Below are positions 10,730-20,643 of a stretch of DNA of 64,000 nucleotides, piece after piece. This stretch comes from Cytidiella melzeri (taxonomy: Eukaryota; Basidiomycota; Agaricomycetes; Polyporales; Irpicaceae), in NCBI GenBank assembly GCA_022592445.1, contig JABYQR010000051.1, forward strand, positions 62,001 to 126,000, read 5' to 3'. The notes beneath the pieces were generated by a model, which did not search any database, was not told where the DNA came from, and saw nothing but the letters and a program-made list of their open reading frames with translations. Both the position numbers and the translations under genes were made by a program. Position 1 is the first letter of the stretch; the number at the start of each line of letters is the position of its first letter.

Positions 10730-12389
10730 ATGGCAGACGCAGGTTGGCAAAGGATTATCCTTAATATCTGTACCGTGCTTAAACATGGTTCTTGCAGGAT
10801 TCTTCAAGGGCACATCCGCCGACCAGGATCGCAGGTTTTCTGACAAGGAGCTCAAGCTACTAAAAACAATGAAATTTCCGTCAGAATTTGAGAAGAAAGT
10901 CTGTCATTCCTATTCTTCTGAGAGTTCAGTATTCTAAAATGATTTCTCCAGGTCGATATGCGGAAAGTCAACATGAGCGTGATTCGGGCCTGGGTTGTAA
11001 ACAAGATCGGAGAACTCATAGGGCTAGAAGACGAGGTTCTGGTAGAGTATGCCATGGGTATGCTAGAGAATGATTCTGACCCAGTACGCTTTCTATATTC
11101 TCGTTTCATTCATGTCTTCTCACACGACAAACGCAGATTCCTGACCCTAGAAAAATGCAAATCAACTTGACTGGTTTTCTTACCAAAGATACTCCAGAGT
11201 TCATGTCGGCATTATGGAAGCTTCTTGTTGAAGCTCAAGAAAGCGCAGCAGGCGTTCCCATTTCTATGGTAGAAGCCAAGAAACAGGAAATGCGTCAGGC
11301 CAAAGCCAGCGATACTCGTGCCATCGAGGAAAGAGACCGACGCGCCCATCTTGACGAAATCCGTGCCAACGAGCGCGACGGACGAGGCGGTGGTCGTGGT
11401 GGCAGAGGAAGAGGTCGTGGGCGTGGTAGGGGCGGGGGCGGGGGCTCTATGGAGTCAAATAGACCGAGAGATGGCGGCTGGGGCGGCCGTGGCGGGGTAA
11501 GCAGCTGTGTTTGACTACATATGATAACAAGCTAAGACCTTACATTATAGCGCCCTCCTCGACCTCGCTCTATCTCTCGCTCTCCTCCCAGACGCTCTCC
11601 ATCACGCTCTCTTCGCAGTTCTATCTCGCGTTCTCCTCCACCCCGTCGCCATCGCTCTCGCTCTCCTATACCTCGTCCTCGATCAATCTCTCGAACACCA
11701 CCTAGGCGGGGCGATCGGCCCAAGTTGTCTCGATCGCCGCCGCCACCCCGAAGAAGAATGCGCTCTCCGGCTTATTCCTCGCGAAGAAGAGACTCCCGAG
11801 GCTCTACAGGCCGCAGGCGGAGACATTCTCCAAGCGAGTCACGTTCGCGTTCACCTTTATACCGTGGCTATGGCCGCCGTAGGAGCCCTAGTCGAAGTAG
11901 ATCGCCACCTAGAAGGCGGCGACGTATCAGCTACAGTCGAAGCCGGAGTCGCAGCCGGACTCCGCCTCGAAAGCGAGAAGTTGAGAGGCGTCGTGGAGGT
12001 AGAAGCCTGAGTCGGAGTAGTGACCGAAGTAAAACCCTAAGCGATGCTCATACGCGTGGTGTACCTGCGTCCGGATCAGCCTCGAGACGCGACACAGATG
12101 GTGACACCAAAATGGACACTGAGAGGGAGATTCGCGACAAGGGAAAGGGGCCTGAGCTGAAGATTCGAGGGCAGGCTGAGGTCAAGAACCCAAAGGATCG
12201 AAGGGATGAAGAATCCCAAGACGAGGTATCGCTGAGCCGCTAGTGCGCTTGACCATCCACTCACAGCCACCGGTATAGCCTATGCTGAGCCCATTAGAGC
12301 AGAGAGAAAGTGAACTCAAGGAGAAGGCTCTGCGAAACAAGGTCGTACGAACGAGAAAAAACAGTTCTGTTCCATCCGGCAGCTCATAA
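10730..12389 (+). CDS. PWI-domain SR-related splicing factor (SRRM1/SRm160-like)
   Basis: Likely nuclear pre-mRNA splicing coactivator. The start ATG at 10730 gives MADAG. The next exon gives FFKGTSADQDRRFSDKE and KTMKFP, the usual N-terminus of SRRM1. The PWI fold follows: VNMSVIRAWVVNKIGELIG, ENDSDP, and MQINLTGFL with a long final helix (FMSALWKLLVEAQES). A Gly/Arg-rich stretch and then a long Arg-Ser domain (SRSPPRR repeats, 11550-12050) occupy the C-terminal half. The reading frame meets a TAG at 12241, but GTATCG...GTATAG splices to the family-typical tail ELKEKALRNKVVRTRK, ending TAA at 12387-12389. That ending was chosen for this reason. RS domains are substrates for the neighbouring LAMMER-type kinase; any co-regulation is inference. 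Confidence 0.88.
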
Positions 12390-13145
12390 GTCTCATTCAA
12401 GAGCCGTATGCTCTGCTGGGCAAGTGCATGTTGTCAATATTCCCATCTTTATGTAAACGTTTTGCTCAGTACCTCCCTCTCCTTTCTCACAGCAGTTGAT
12501 CTATTGCGTCAGAGCCGGCTATGTTGGACCGTCATGAACCCTTCGCCTGTGCTCCATGTACACATTGAGCTTTCATGTCCTATTTTTACGGTCTGCTGGA
12601 ATCTAATAGAAACTGTTCCTAGAATATTGCGAACATTCAGTTCACATCCCTGGGGTGCATTGAACTATCTTGTTCCGGTAATCGACCCAGCCAATACCTT
12701 TTCTTCGAGTTGAATCGCTGACGTCGAGATGTCAGTCCGAACATGCAGCGGTTCGTCTTCGGGTAATGTGCGGTAGACATTGCTCCGACGTTCACTGCTT
12801 TACAACAGTACCAAGTGTTGCCGAGCCGTTCGGAAGTTGAGCGAAGGCTACGTCAATCCCATGACTTTTCTATCAGACAGACTCACTTTCTCACCTCCGC
12901 GTCCCATGAACGGCACGCCCTATTCAATTTCCCCACACATTTTTCCGTACATACGGACCAACAACGCGACATTCATCCGCACCTCCTGCCTCAATAGGTT
13001 TCCCTCGGCGAGCCCTCCACGGGACACGGCATTGCTGTACTAACAACGCTTGTTTTGCGGTGGTCTTGCCGAGTATAAAGCTCCTGACGGAACTGTCTCG
13101 TCCTCTCTACCTTCAGGTCTAACATTCCCCCCGGACAAGCACGTC
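12390..13145. other. Intergenic, AA9 promoter
   Basis: No gene is supported. A TATAAA box at 13074-13079 precedes the AA9 start by ~70 bp. Confidence 0.5.
13074..13079 (+). promoter_or_regulatory. TATA box of AA9-CBM1 gene
   Basis: TATAAA in the context GAGTATAAAG, 72 bp upstream of the ATG. The same GAG-TATAAA-type core precedes AA9 gene 2 (49125) and, as CATAAAAG, AA9 gene 3. Confidence 0.6.
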
Positions 13146-14852
13146 ATGTTTTTCTCGTTGGCTATCGTCGCGTCTTTGGCCGCTTCCGTCTCCGCCCATG
13201 CCACTTTCCAGGCCATGTGGGTCAACGGCGTTGATCAAGGTATGTTTATGTGGAATGTCGTTGATTATTATGCATGATGACTGGTCTGCGTAGGATCATA
13301 CTGCGTCCGTATGCCGCTGTCAAACAACCCGGTCACTAGCGTTACGACCGACGTAAGTTTGAGGACAATGACAAAGCGGGTTGATATTCTGACAATGTTC
13401 AATATCTAGGACATCGCTTGCAATGTGAACGCAACTCCCGCACTCGGTCTTTGCTCTGTCATGCGTAGGTGGAGGTTGACTTGTTAATTTAGCTGGCCAC
13501 TTACCAACGTGTGATAGCCGGTGATTCCGTCACCGTCGAGATGCACCAACAACCCGGTGATCGTTCATGCGCCGACGAGGCTATCGGTGTAAGTCTTCGT
13601 AACTCTTTGCTAGCACCAGCTCGGCTCATTCGTCACCTAGGGAGACCACTATGGCCCTATTAACATTTACATGGCCAAGGTATCTGATGCAGCGACAGCT
13701 GTCGGCTCTGCGCAGAGCTGGTTCAAGGTTGATGAGATGGGTCTCCCATCTATGAGCCCCGACTACTGGGCCACAGGTAAGCAATCACAGCTGATTCAAA
13801 TTCACCACGCACTTAATCCCTCTCTTGCAGAGGTGCTGAACGACAACTGCGGTCACTTCACTTTCACCGTCCCTTCTACCATCGCTCCTGGCAATTACCT
13901 ACTCCGTGCTGAGGTCATTGGTGCGTACACCGAATGTTGTGGCAGATGTACAGCCCATTTATGATATCCCTACTCCAGCTCTCCACGTCGCCAGCAGCAT
14001 CGGTGGTGCACAGTACGTACACTCTGTTCTATGCGCAGTTATTTTCCCTCATGCTGTCGTCTCTCAGATTCTACATGTCTTGCTTCCAGCTTTCGGTCGG
14101 AGGATCTGGCACCGCTACCCCATCGGGCGTCAGCTTCCCTGGTGCTTACAGTGCCAGTGATCCCGTAAGTGTGCCAATCCATACGGATTGCGAAAATTCC
14201 TGACATGTTTGCTGCAGGGTATCCTCATCAACATTTACACTCAACTCAACACATACGCCAGTAAGTATTGTTAATCCATGATATATTGGGACTTCCGTCT
14301 CACTGAGTGCTTAGTCCCTGGACCGTCGCCATTCAACTCGCCCTCCCCCGCCGTCGCCACCACTGCTTGGCCCACCACTGCAACTTGGAACACGTTGAGC
14401 CAGCCTTCCTCCATCCCGACCACTCCTCCCCCAGGTGCAGCCGCCCCACCCGCAGTTAGTTGAACTTTCCTCATATATGTGCTATACGTTTACTGACGCG
14501 ATCGCTCGTAGACCTCAGCCACTGGTTCTGCTGTGCGTTTAACCGGTCTTTGATTTATTTATCTACACTAATACGAATGTCCTACTGCAGAGCAAGCCAA
14601 CCTCTGTGTCTTCGTCTGCGAGCAAGCCAACCTCTGTGTCATCGTCTGCGCCTGCTTCATCGCCTTCCACACCAGCTGCAGGCACTGTTGCTGAGTACGG
14701 CCAATGCGGTGGTACAGGATGGACCGGTGCGACCGTCTGCGTCGCGCCTTACACTTGCAAAGTTCTGAACGGCATGTCCTTTTCTGCTATTATCGACGGC
14801 ACAACTGTACTCACAAGGTTGCTTCACAGCTTACTACTCACAGTGCACTTAG
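13146..14852 (+). CDS. AA9 lytic polysaccharide monooxygenase with C-terminal CBM1
   Basis: Copper enzyme that oxidatively cleaves cellulose or related glucans outside the cell. A signal peptide ends SVSA, so the mature protein starts with the copper-binding His (HATFQAMWVNG). The second His is in GDHYGPINIYMAKV and the axial Tyr in AQFYMSCFQ. The catalytic domain ends near YAIPGPSPF. A Thr/Ser/Pro linker follows, containing two near-identical 30-bp units (14591-14620, 14621-14650) and a 21-nt exon (14512-14532). The CBM1 reads AEYGQCGGTGWTGATVC and finishes VLNAYYSQCT. Joining that last segment requires a GC-AG intron at 14772-14829; no GT donor nearby restores the cellulose-binding motif. 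About twelve introns. TATA box at 13074. Assignment is very secure; the final intron is inference. Confidence 0.93.
14591..14650 (+). repeat. Two-copy 30-bp tandem repeat in CBM1 linker
   Basis: Two adjacent 30-bp units differ at one base and encode SKPTSVSSSA twice. Linkers of this type are O-glycosylated spacers, and the duplication lengthens the spacer in frame. Confidence 0.9.
14772..14829 (+). other. Candidate GC-AG intron in CBM1
   Basis: The exon ends CTGAACG, the intron begins GCATGT and ends TCACAG, and the next exon reads CT TAC TAC TCA CAG TGC. The join gives VLN-AYYSQC, the conserved end of CBM1. Retaining the intron, or using the GT four bases downstream, destroys this motif. 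Confidence 0.7.
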
Positions 14853-15096
14853 GCTTAAGCCTTGTCGAAGCCAATACTACGGCCGGGCGAGCCCACGCAA
14901 AATGCTTGTCTAGTATCCCTGCGGCCTATTCGCGATCTAATCGTGTTCATATGTTATATTGTGAATGCATGATGACTGTTTGTTTCCAATTCCTACAAGA
15001 ACAATGAGTCGGGCGTGACACGGGCTGCAACGCGTGAAGACGAAGTAAGACAAACTGAGCATCGCATGCACAGCTGCACATGCCCGCCGCACACAC

Positions 15097-15490
15097 CTAA
15101 GACTCGGGATTATTCCACGGAAGATCCGCGCCGACTGTGGGGTGCGGACTGTCGTGTGGATCATCTTCGTGGGCACTTTGAATATCATTCCCGTCTTCAT
15201 CGTCTTCATCTCGCACGTCCCCTTCGTCCCCTTCCGAGCTGATACTACCATCGTCTTCGAATTCATCCAAATCTTCCGGGAAACGAATAAGGTAGCACTC
15301 GACCAAGTAGAAATGTGCTGAGCTTAGTATGCATTTTAGCAACGCACTGATGGGCATAGCCGTAACATTTAGAATCCGCGAGTACTCTGGATGTGACTGA
15401 GTCTGTATCTGAGACTCTGCAGGCTGAGCATGCGTAAGGATCGCGAATTTCACAAGATTATCGATTAAGATCAAGGAGTTACAGTCCAGT
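15097..15490 (-). other. Duplicated acidic 3' module beside F-box-like gene A
   Basis: The minus-strand open frame here encodes a segment with LVECYLIR followed by an Asp/Glu-rich tail (DEFEDD...EGDEGDVRDEDDEDG). It closely parallels the last exon of gene A, which reads LLECYVNR then GDEGDD...ENEEDNGDNED. It abuts gene A's exon in a different frame and no good splice acceptor was found directly upstream. It may be a duplicated last exon used alternatively, a frame-shifted continuation, or a remnant. Confidence 0.45.
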
Positions 15491-15493
15491 TTT

Positions 15494-16782
15494 TCATGCA
15501 TCCTCGTTGTCATTGATGTCCTCCCACGCGTTCTCGTCGTCCTCTCTGTCCTCCCACGGCGCATCCTCGTTGTCCCCGTTGTCCTCTTCGTTCTCTCCTG
15601 CGCTGATAGCATCATCTCCTTCATCACCATACTCCTGAGAACGATTGACGTAGCACTCGAGCAGTTCCATGTATGCCCTGCCCAGTATGCGCTCAGCCTC
15701 GCTTGCGAAGGAACTTCTGGTGGCGGCTGAAGCTCGCGGTATGGCTTGGAGCTTCGTGGCTGTATCTACGGCCTTGATGAGCTTGTTCGAAACCCGCATG
15801 TCAGCTTACTGAGATGAATAATTTAGCAAAGTGATGGTTCGCTCACGAGATTAAGCTGCAACCTCAAAATTGGTCGTGGTTCCCTGTAATGTTTGGTCTC
15901 AACTACGTTCTTGACCGCCTTGGCAATCCTCTTGAGAATCTCCTGTAAAAGTTGGGTGAGAAAGGGAGTAGTAGAACTAAAACTGCTGAGACATTACCTC
16001 ATGCTCTGGGCGGTCCTGAAATGCAGAATATTGCTGCATATCATTATATACGCGGTGCAGCTCCATCAGGTTCTGGAATATCACGCGAACTATCAACTCA
16101 GTCTTTGTGTGAGGCAAAAACAAGAACCATGCTTGTCACAAGCGACACACTCACCCGTCTTCGCTTTTTGCAAGTCATCGATAACCCTGCAACCTACCGC
16201 GACACTCAGCGCGGGTGGCTTGATCGCTCTGTACATGGATACCACGCTGTTCATGATGTTGGTGAAGCCTATGTCTAACATCCCTGACATCTCCAGCATC
16301 ATATCGTCTTGAGGGTCGACGATGCGAAACGAGTGCATTATTGCAAACACGGGCACTAAATTGGTGTATGTCGGCACGAGCGAGCTAGCCTCAGTTTTGT
16401 GCGGGTAGTTCCCTGTCATTTCCGCAAGTATGGGGCCATGAGAGTTCACGGCGTAGTTGTAGAACTTCCTCAGCCATTCGATAGCATCTCCAGGCCTCTT
16501 GTTGGGAATGAAACTATCGTGGAAAAATCCATTGAATGCCAAGGTCGCACACAAAGATTTGTACCTTCCGTCTTCATTCGTCGCTACCCCGAGCGCGTCG
16601 AATAAGACCTTTTGGGTGATCTTCCGCAGCTGGTGGTTGGTCTGCAGGAGCGGAATGATTGGATTGCCATCCTCCTTGGAGACGAGCTGTTTGAGCGGTG
16701 TCCCGATACGCTCGTCGATGTATTCGACGCACGTCAAGGCCACGATATGATACAAAATCTCTGGTGGAAGCTCTCGAGCCAT
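15494..16782 (-). CDS. F-box-like hypothetical protein, paralogue A
   Basis: Unrecognised function. The protein starts MARELPPEILYHIVALTCVE, which resembles the N-terminal helix of fungal F-box-like proteins (substrate adaptors for SCF ligases); the full F-box fold is not certain. Exon 1 runs to ~16155. Three further exons give VRVIFQNLMELHRVYND, then EEILKRIAKAV...PILRLQLNL, then LIKAVDTATKL ending in an Asp/Glu-rich tail and TGA at 15494. The exon-4 acceptor at 15782 was chosen because paralogue B shows the matching LRLQL-IKAIK junction. Two neighbours (17.2-18.4 kb minus, 18.5-20 kb plus) are diverged copies sharing the LLQ-LRK...DALG block. A is the only copy without an obvious lesion. 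Substrate and partners cannot be told from sequence. Confidence 0.6.
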
Positions 16783-17229
16783 AAGTCAATATCACTGTTA
16801 GAGGACGAGGATGGTGTCGGCTTGGAGGCCTTGGGCAGCTAGGCAGCTATAGCATACGCGTGAGAAATGGTTGATGCGTGCGAGATGAACCAGGAAGCTG
16901 CAGCCGCAATGATTCCGAGGGTACTCCGAGAGTTCCCAAGCCTGTATTTGAGCACTGAGTATGCAAAGCAATATCAAATCCCAACAGAGAATCGATCGAG
17001 ACTGTAGTACCCAACGAGTAAATGGCAGAGTTGAATCGAGAACATAGGATTTTGCTTCAAGGAATACAGGGATAGCAGAAAGATGATGGGCCGGCAACTC
17101 CACAGACACAAATAGCTGGGTACACCACGATTGTCATCCAAGAACGATAGCTGGCGACTCATAGGCAAGGCGAGATCGGAAATAGCTTGCTGCTTGCTCA
17201 TTCTGGCTCACAGAACCTCGGTGGCCAGA
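16783..17229. other. Spacer between paralogues A and B
   Basis: Overlapping short minus-strand frames (16798-17201) encode hydrophobic stretches but lack a supported start, splice pattern or homology. Probably 5' flank of paralogue A and 3' flank of B. Confidence 0.4.
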
Positions 17230-18372
17230 TCAGGATGCATCCACACTGGTTTGTAAGAGCTCAAGAGTCCTCAGGTCTAGAATCTGCCGGATTGTTGACT
17301 TTATGGCTTTGATCTGCAGACAGCGCTCCATGAAATATTACAGTTGACTTAGTTGTTGTCACGTACAAGACGCAGCTGCAATCGAACGGCAGATATCGCG
17401 CCTTTTGGATGTACGCATGCGATTATCGTCCGCGCAGTTGCGTTAACCTCTTCCAAAATCTCCCTAATTGTACCCCAGTGTCAAATAATTCATAGAGCAT
17501 AGATGCAGAGACGTACCTCAATTTCTGCACTAGTTTAAACACCAGAATATCTGCGCAACTCCTGAAGGTGACTCATGCAGGCGAGCCACGAGGTTATTAG
17601 GTTTTTGACTGAACACCAGTAAAATGACCTCGGTAACCACGGTCTGCGAGGTTTGACCAGAGGAAGGGATACTGACCACCAGGCATTTCCTCTGCTCAAC
17701 TATCAAGCCTCGTCATGGACCTACCTTTCAGGGGGTTGTTGTGGATGCTACTGTAATTCCGGTGGACTTCGGCCGAGAATCTCTCTAGCATCTTGGAGTG
17801 TGTATTGGAGTTGTCATCACCGGACATACCGTAGTCCGGTCTTCTTGAGCCGGCTTGCAGTTATAGCCTGCTAACAATGCAAACGATGACTTGACCGGCG
17901 ACGAGGCAAAACTCCGCTGCCACTAAGCTTCCGTAAGTTTGTCCGAGAGGCATTGTGTGTTTCAGCGGGACAGAGGCTGCTTGTAGAGTCACATAATTCG
18001 GTTCGTGTGCGTTGGCTACAGCCAGAGCCCCTTCATAATATTTGCGGAGACTTTCCACATACCGCTGTGGTGGTTCTTGAGATCTATGAAGCAGAAAAAT
18101 GAGACTCGTAGAAGATTGGTCACAGAGTGAAGCAAATAGTCATATCACCTTCCCATATGGTCTACTGAAATACCTAGCGCGTCGTACACCACATTCTGTA
18201 CGATGACTCTGAGCTGACGGGTAGCCCGAAGGAGACAGACGACCGCGTTGCAGTGTGTCTCGTCAGCGTGTGGTGCCTGCTGTAGTTCTATATAGCTGTC
18301 CAGGTATTCGCCAAAGACGCACGCGACAGTATCATGCAGTACTTCGAATGGTAGATGTCGATGAGAGCTCGT
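17230..18372 (-). pseudogene. Degraded F-box-like paralogue B
   Basis: The N-terminal block LPFEVLHDTVACVFGEYLDSYI and the later LLRATRQLRVIVQNVVYDALGI align with paralogue A. A later exon gives EEVNATARTIIACV...AVRLQLRL, matching A's EILKRIAKAV...ILRLQLNL, and an exon after it (IKAIKSTIRQILDL) ends TGA at 17230. No ATG is found in frame upstream. An ACG at 18372 stands where MSSHRHLPFE would start, and an in-frame stop lies just beyond. In the middle (~17870) the frame stops at TAA where A continues, and no convincing intron bridges it. It may still be expressed with an unseen first exon, but decay seems more likely. Confidence 0.45.
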
Positions 18373-18487
18373 GGAGGTAGAAGGTGTAAACTAGAAGGAG
18401 CGGCGGGCCCGGCCAACTGCAGTCGCAAAGTGCCACAAAGTCAAAGGTGCCAGAAAAGGTAACTCCCGCTCGCTGTCGCCGTCGACA

Positions 18488-19998
18488 ATGGACGACGCAC
18501 GAACCACGGCCCGTATCCCTCTCGACATCATTCACATTGTTGTGTTTTCTGTCGTAGCAGACTATCGCTCCTGAAACCTTTAGAGCTACATCCAATCGAA
18601 GAACTGCTACAAAATCCTCAGGCTTTCGTGGCAGCCACTGCGAATGCCGACGCTGACCTCGACGCGCCAACGGGTGTTGATGATTATACGCCGAATGTCA
18701 AAAAAGAGCTGGACAACCCCGTGGCTTTTTTGCTACAGTCTGGATGCTAGATGCGAGAGGTTGCACTCTCCGTATTATCTGAGGCGCTTGGGATTCCCAT
18801 CGTTGTCTACGATGGTGAGCATTCTCAACTCGGATTTCCGGGACCTCTGGCTACCAGAATCTACTTGAAAGTCTGCAGTCAAACTCGTGGGCCTGTATCC
18901 AGGCAGCCCGTCACCACTGCCGCAGCGCTGCGTCGTCTCCGGGATCATTAACGGATTACTCATGGCGAATAATTGCACCTTCCGCTCTATTGGAGTCTCT
19001 CGTATGGCTCTCCTGTACAAATCGCTTGTCGCTATCGTTTATGCAAGCACAAAGCGAAGGGTGTACAGCTCTCCGAACAGTTCTTTCCCAGTTCAGAGGT
19101 GCATTTTTCTCACTCAGATTGGCCGCCCGTAACGTCAAAAACGAAGTACTGCGATCCATCGTGGACAATGTCGAAACCCTTTCAGAAATAGAATCATGCG
19201 TGAGCTGTATGACCCTCCTAATCTCTACTCGCCATGAAAACACCGCTAATCCAGTGATTAGTAGTCGCGTCGTGGCGACCGAGATGGTTTGTCTTTCAAT
19301 AAGGGAGGCTTTCGGGACACACTGCGAAGCCGAGAGTTTGATAGCTATTATCAAGGACCGTTCGAACCTTGCGAAACATTTCGACGAATTCGACGCGCTC
19401 AACGGTCAAGTATGCCGCCAATACGTCAACTCTTTAGGTTTTCTAATTGACTGTGGTATCCAGGCAGCCGAAGATCTGAAGCAGGCTTCATCAATACTCC
19501 TTTTCCACCTTCAATCTCTGGTTAATCTCGGGAAAAATTATGCCTTCTGGTGCAAACACGCCATACAATTGGTCCGGTCAGCGGTGAGTCCCAGAGTTCT
19601 TTTATAGGTGCCAATGTTGACTCGGATATTGGCCTCAGAGATGGATGCGCATCATGGAGCTGATGACTAGCATCATCGAGCACCCTTCCCCCGAAGAGAC
19701 AACATTCGCAGAATGTCAGGAATTGGCACGTTACCTGAAGAATAACCTCCAGGACTCGGATAACAATGAAAGCATTGTGAGCATGTCAAACATGTCTTCC
19801 GAAGCTATCATCTTACCTACGTATAGGTATAGCTTTATAGTGTTGAAAGCCTTGCACGCGCATTGGAAAAGCATGTGTCACGGAAAAGCCAACTGCTCAG
19901 CGCTCATGTACTGTGTGTGCAAAAGGATACCGGACGAAGAAACAAGAGAATCAGACGTTGAGCTACATACGTGTGGTGCACCTTTCTGTTTTTCATGA
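18488..19998 (+). pseudogene. F-box-like paralogue C, two disabling lesions
   Basis: The start MDDARTTARIPLDIIHIVVF matches the N-termini of A and B. Frame 1 opens from the ATG but meets TGA at 18572-18574. Homology resumes one frame over at 18577 (PLELHPIEELLQ), which indicates a frameshift. It then continues to NPVAFLLQSGC, an in-frame TAG at 18748-18750, and MREVALSVLSEALGI. The aligned A segment is NPIIPLLQTNHQLRKITQKVLFDALG (described here in two parts), so TAG stands exactly where A has Gln. Downstream exons remain long and open (ending with ~205 and ~117 codons and a TGA at ~19998), suggesting recent inactivation or a re-used internal start. An intron hiding the TAG would have to remove the conserved block. 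Confidence 0.6.
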
Positions 19999-20643
19999 GG
20001 CACTTGAGAGATAAGTCGCTATCAAATATAGAGGTCGGTTGCTAAAATACTCGCAATGCGTTTTCGAATGTGCAACTGGGCGTTCGTACTATATCTAATT
20101 GTTGTGCTGCCAGCATCGGGTCCTTGGAGTGGTGTCTGAGCGTCGAGCTTGGACACATGCTATGCCACAGGGCTAGAGGAGAAGCCCGGTGGCAAGAGCG
20201 CAGAGCCAAGAATAGTCTACATGGAAGAGTGAGTGTCAGTAACTGTCAGTAACCAACTTGCCTTGTCGTTTTCCATGATTGAGATGACTCAATCTTTGCC
20301 AGACAGTCGGGCGTGAGGCGTATGCTGTCGTTGTTCAACTGCGCTGTTGCGGACGTGGAAGGCAAGTGCAAAGTCGGACTGCGATGAACGTTCCGTTCAA
20401 GTTGAGGTTGTGTTCCGGCATTATTCAAGTTGCTGTGCTTGGGCGTTACTGTCACTCTGTGACGGGACGCGTCTGTGCGACTGCCGCTGCCCCTGAGCAA
20501 GTATCCGATCGGAAGTAGAGCATGCTTTGCTTTGCCGCAGGCCAATGTCAGCTCAGCACGGCCCGGGAGTCATCACTGCAGGGGTACGTTTAAAAGGCTG
20601 CACGCTGCCCCAGTAACCTATCATACAATCTCTCCTCTACACC
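19999..20643. other. Intergenic region
   Basis: Nothing coding is supported. Short repeated GTCAGTAAC at ~20233-20255 and an AC/CT-rich leader just before the next gene are the only features seen. Confidence 0.4.

Noticed and set aside
16798..17201. Small hydrophobic frames as a membrane protein gene
   Set aside because: Overlapping frames without consistent start, splice sites or homology.
18748..18750. Programmed stop-codon readthrough in paralogue C
   Set aside because: The UAG is followed by AUG, not a known readthrough context, and a separate frameshift lies upstream, so pseudogene is simpler.
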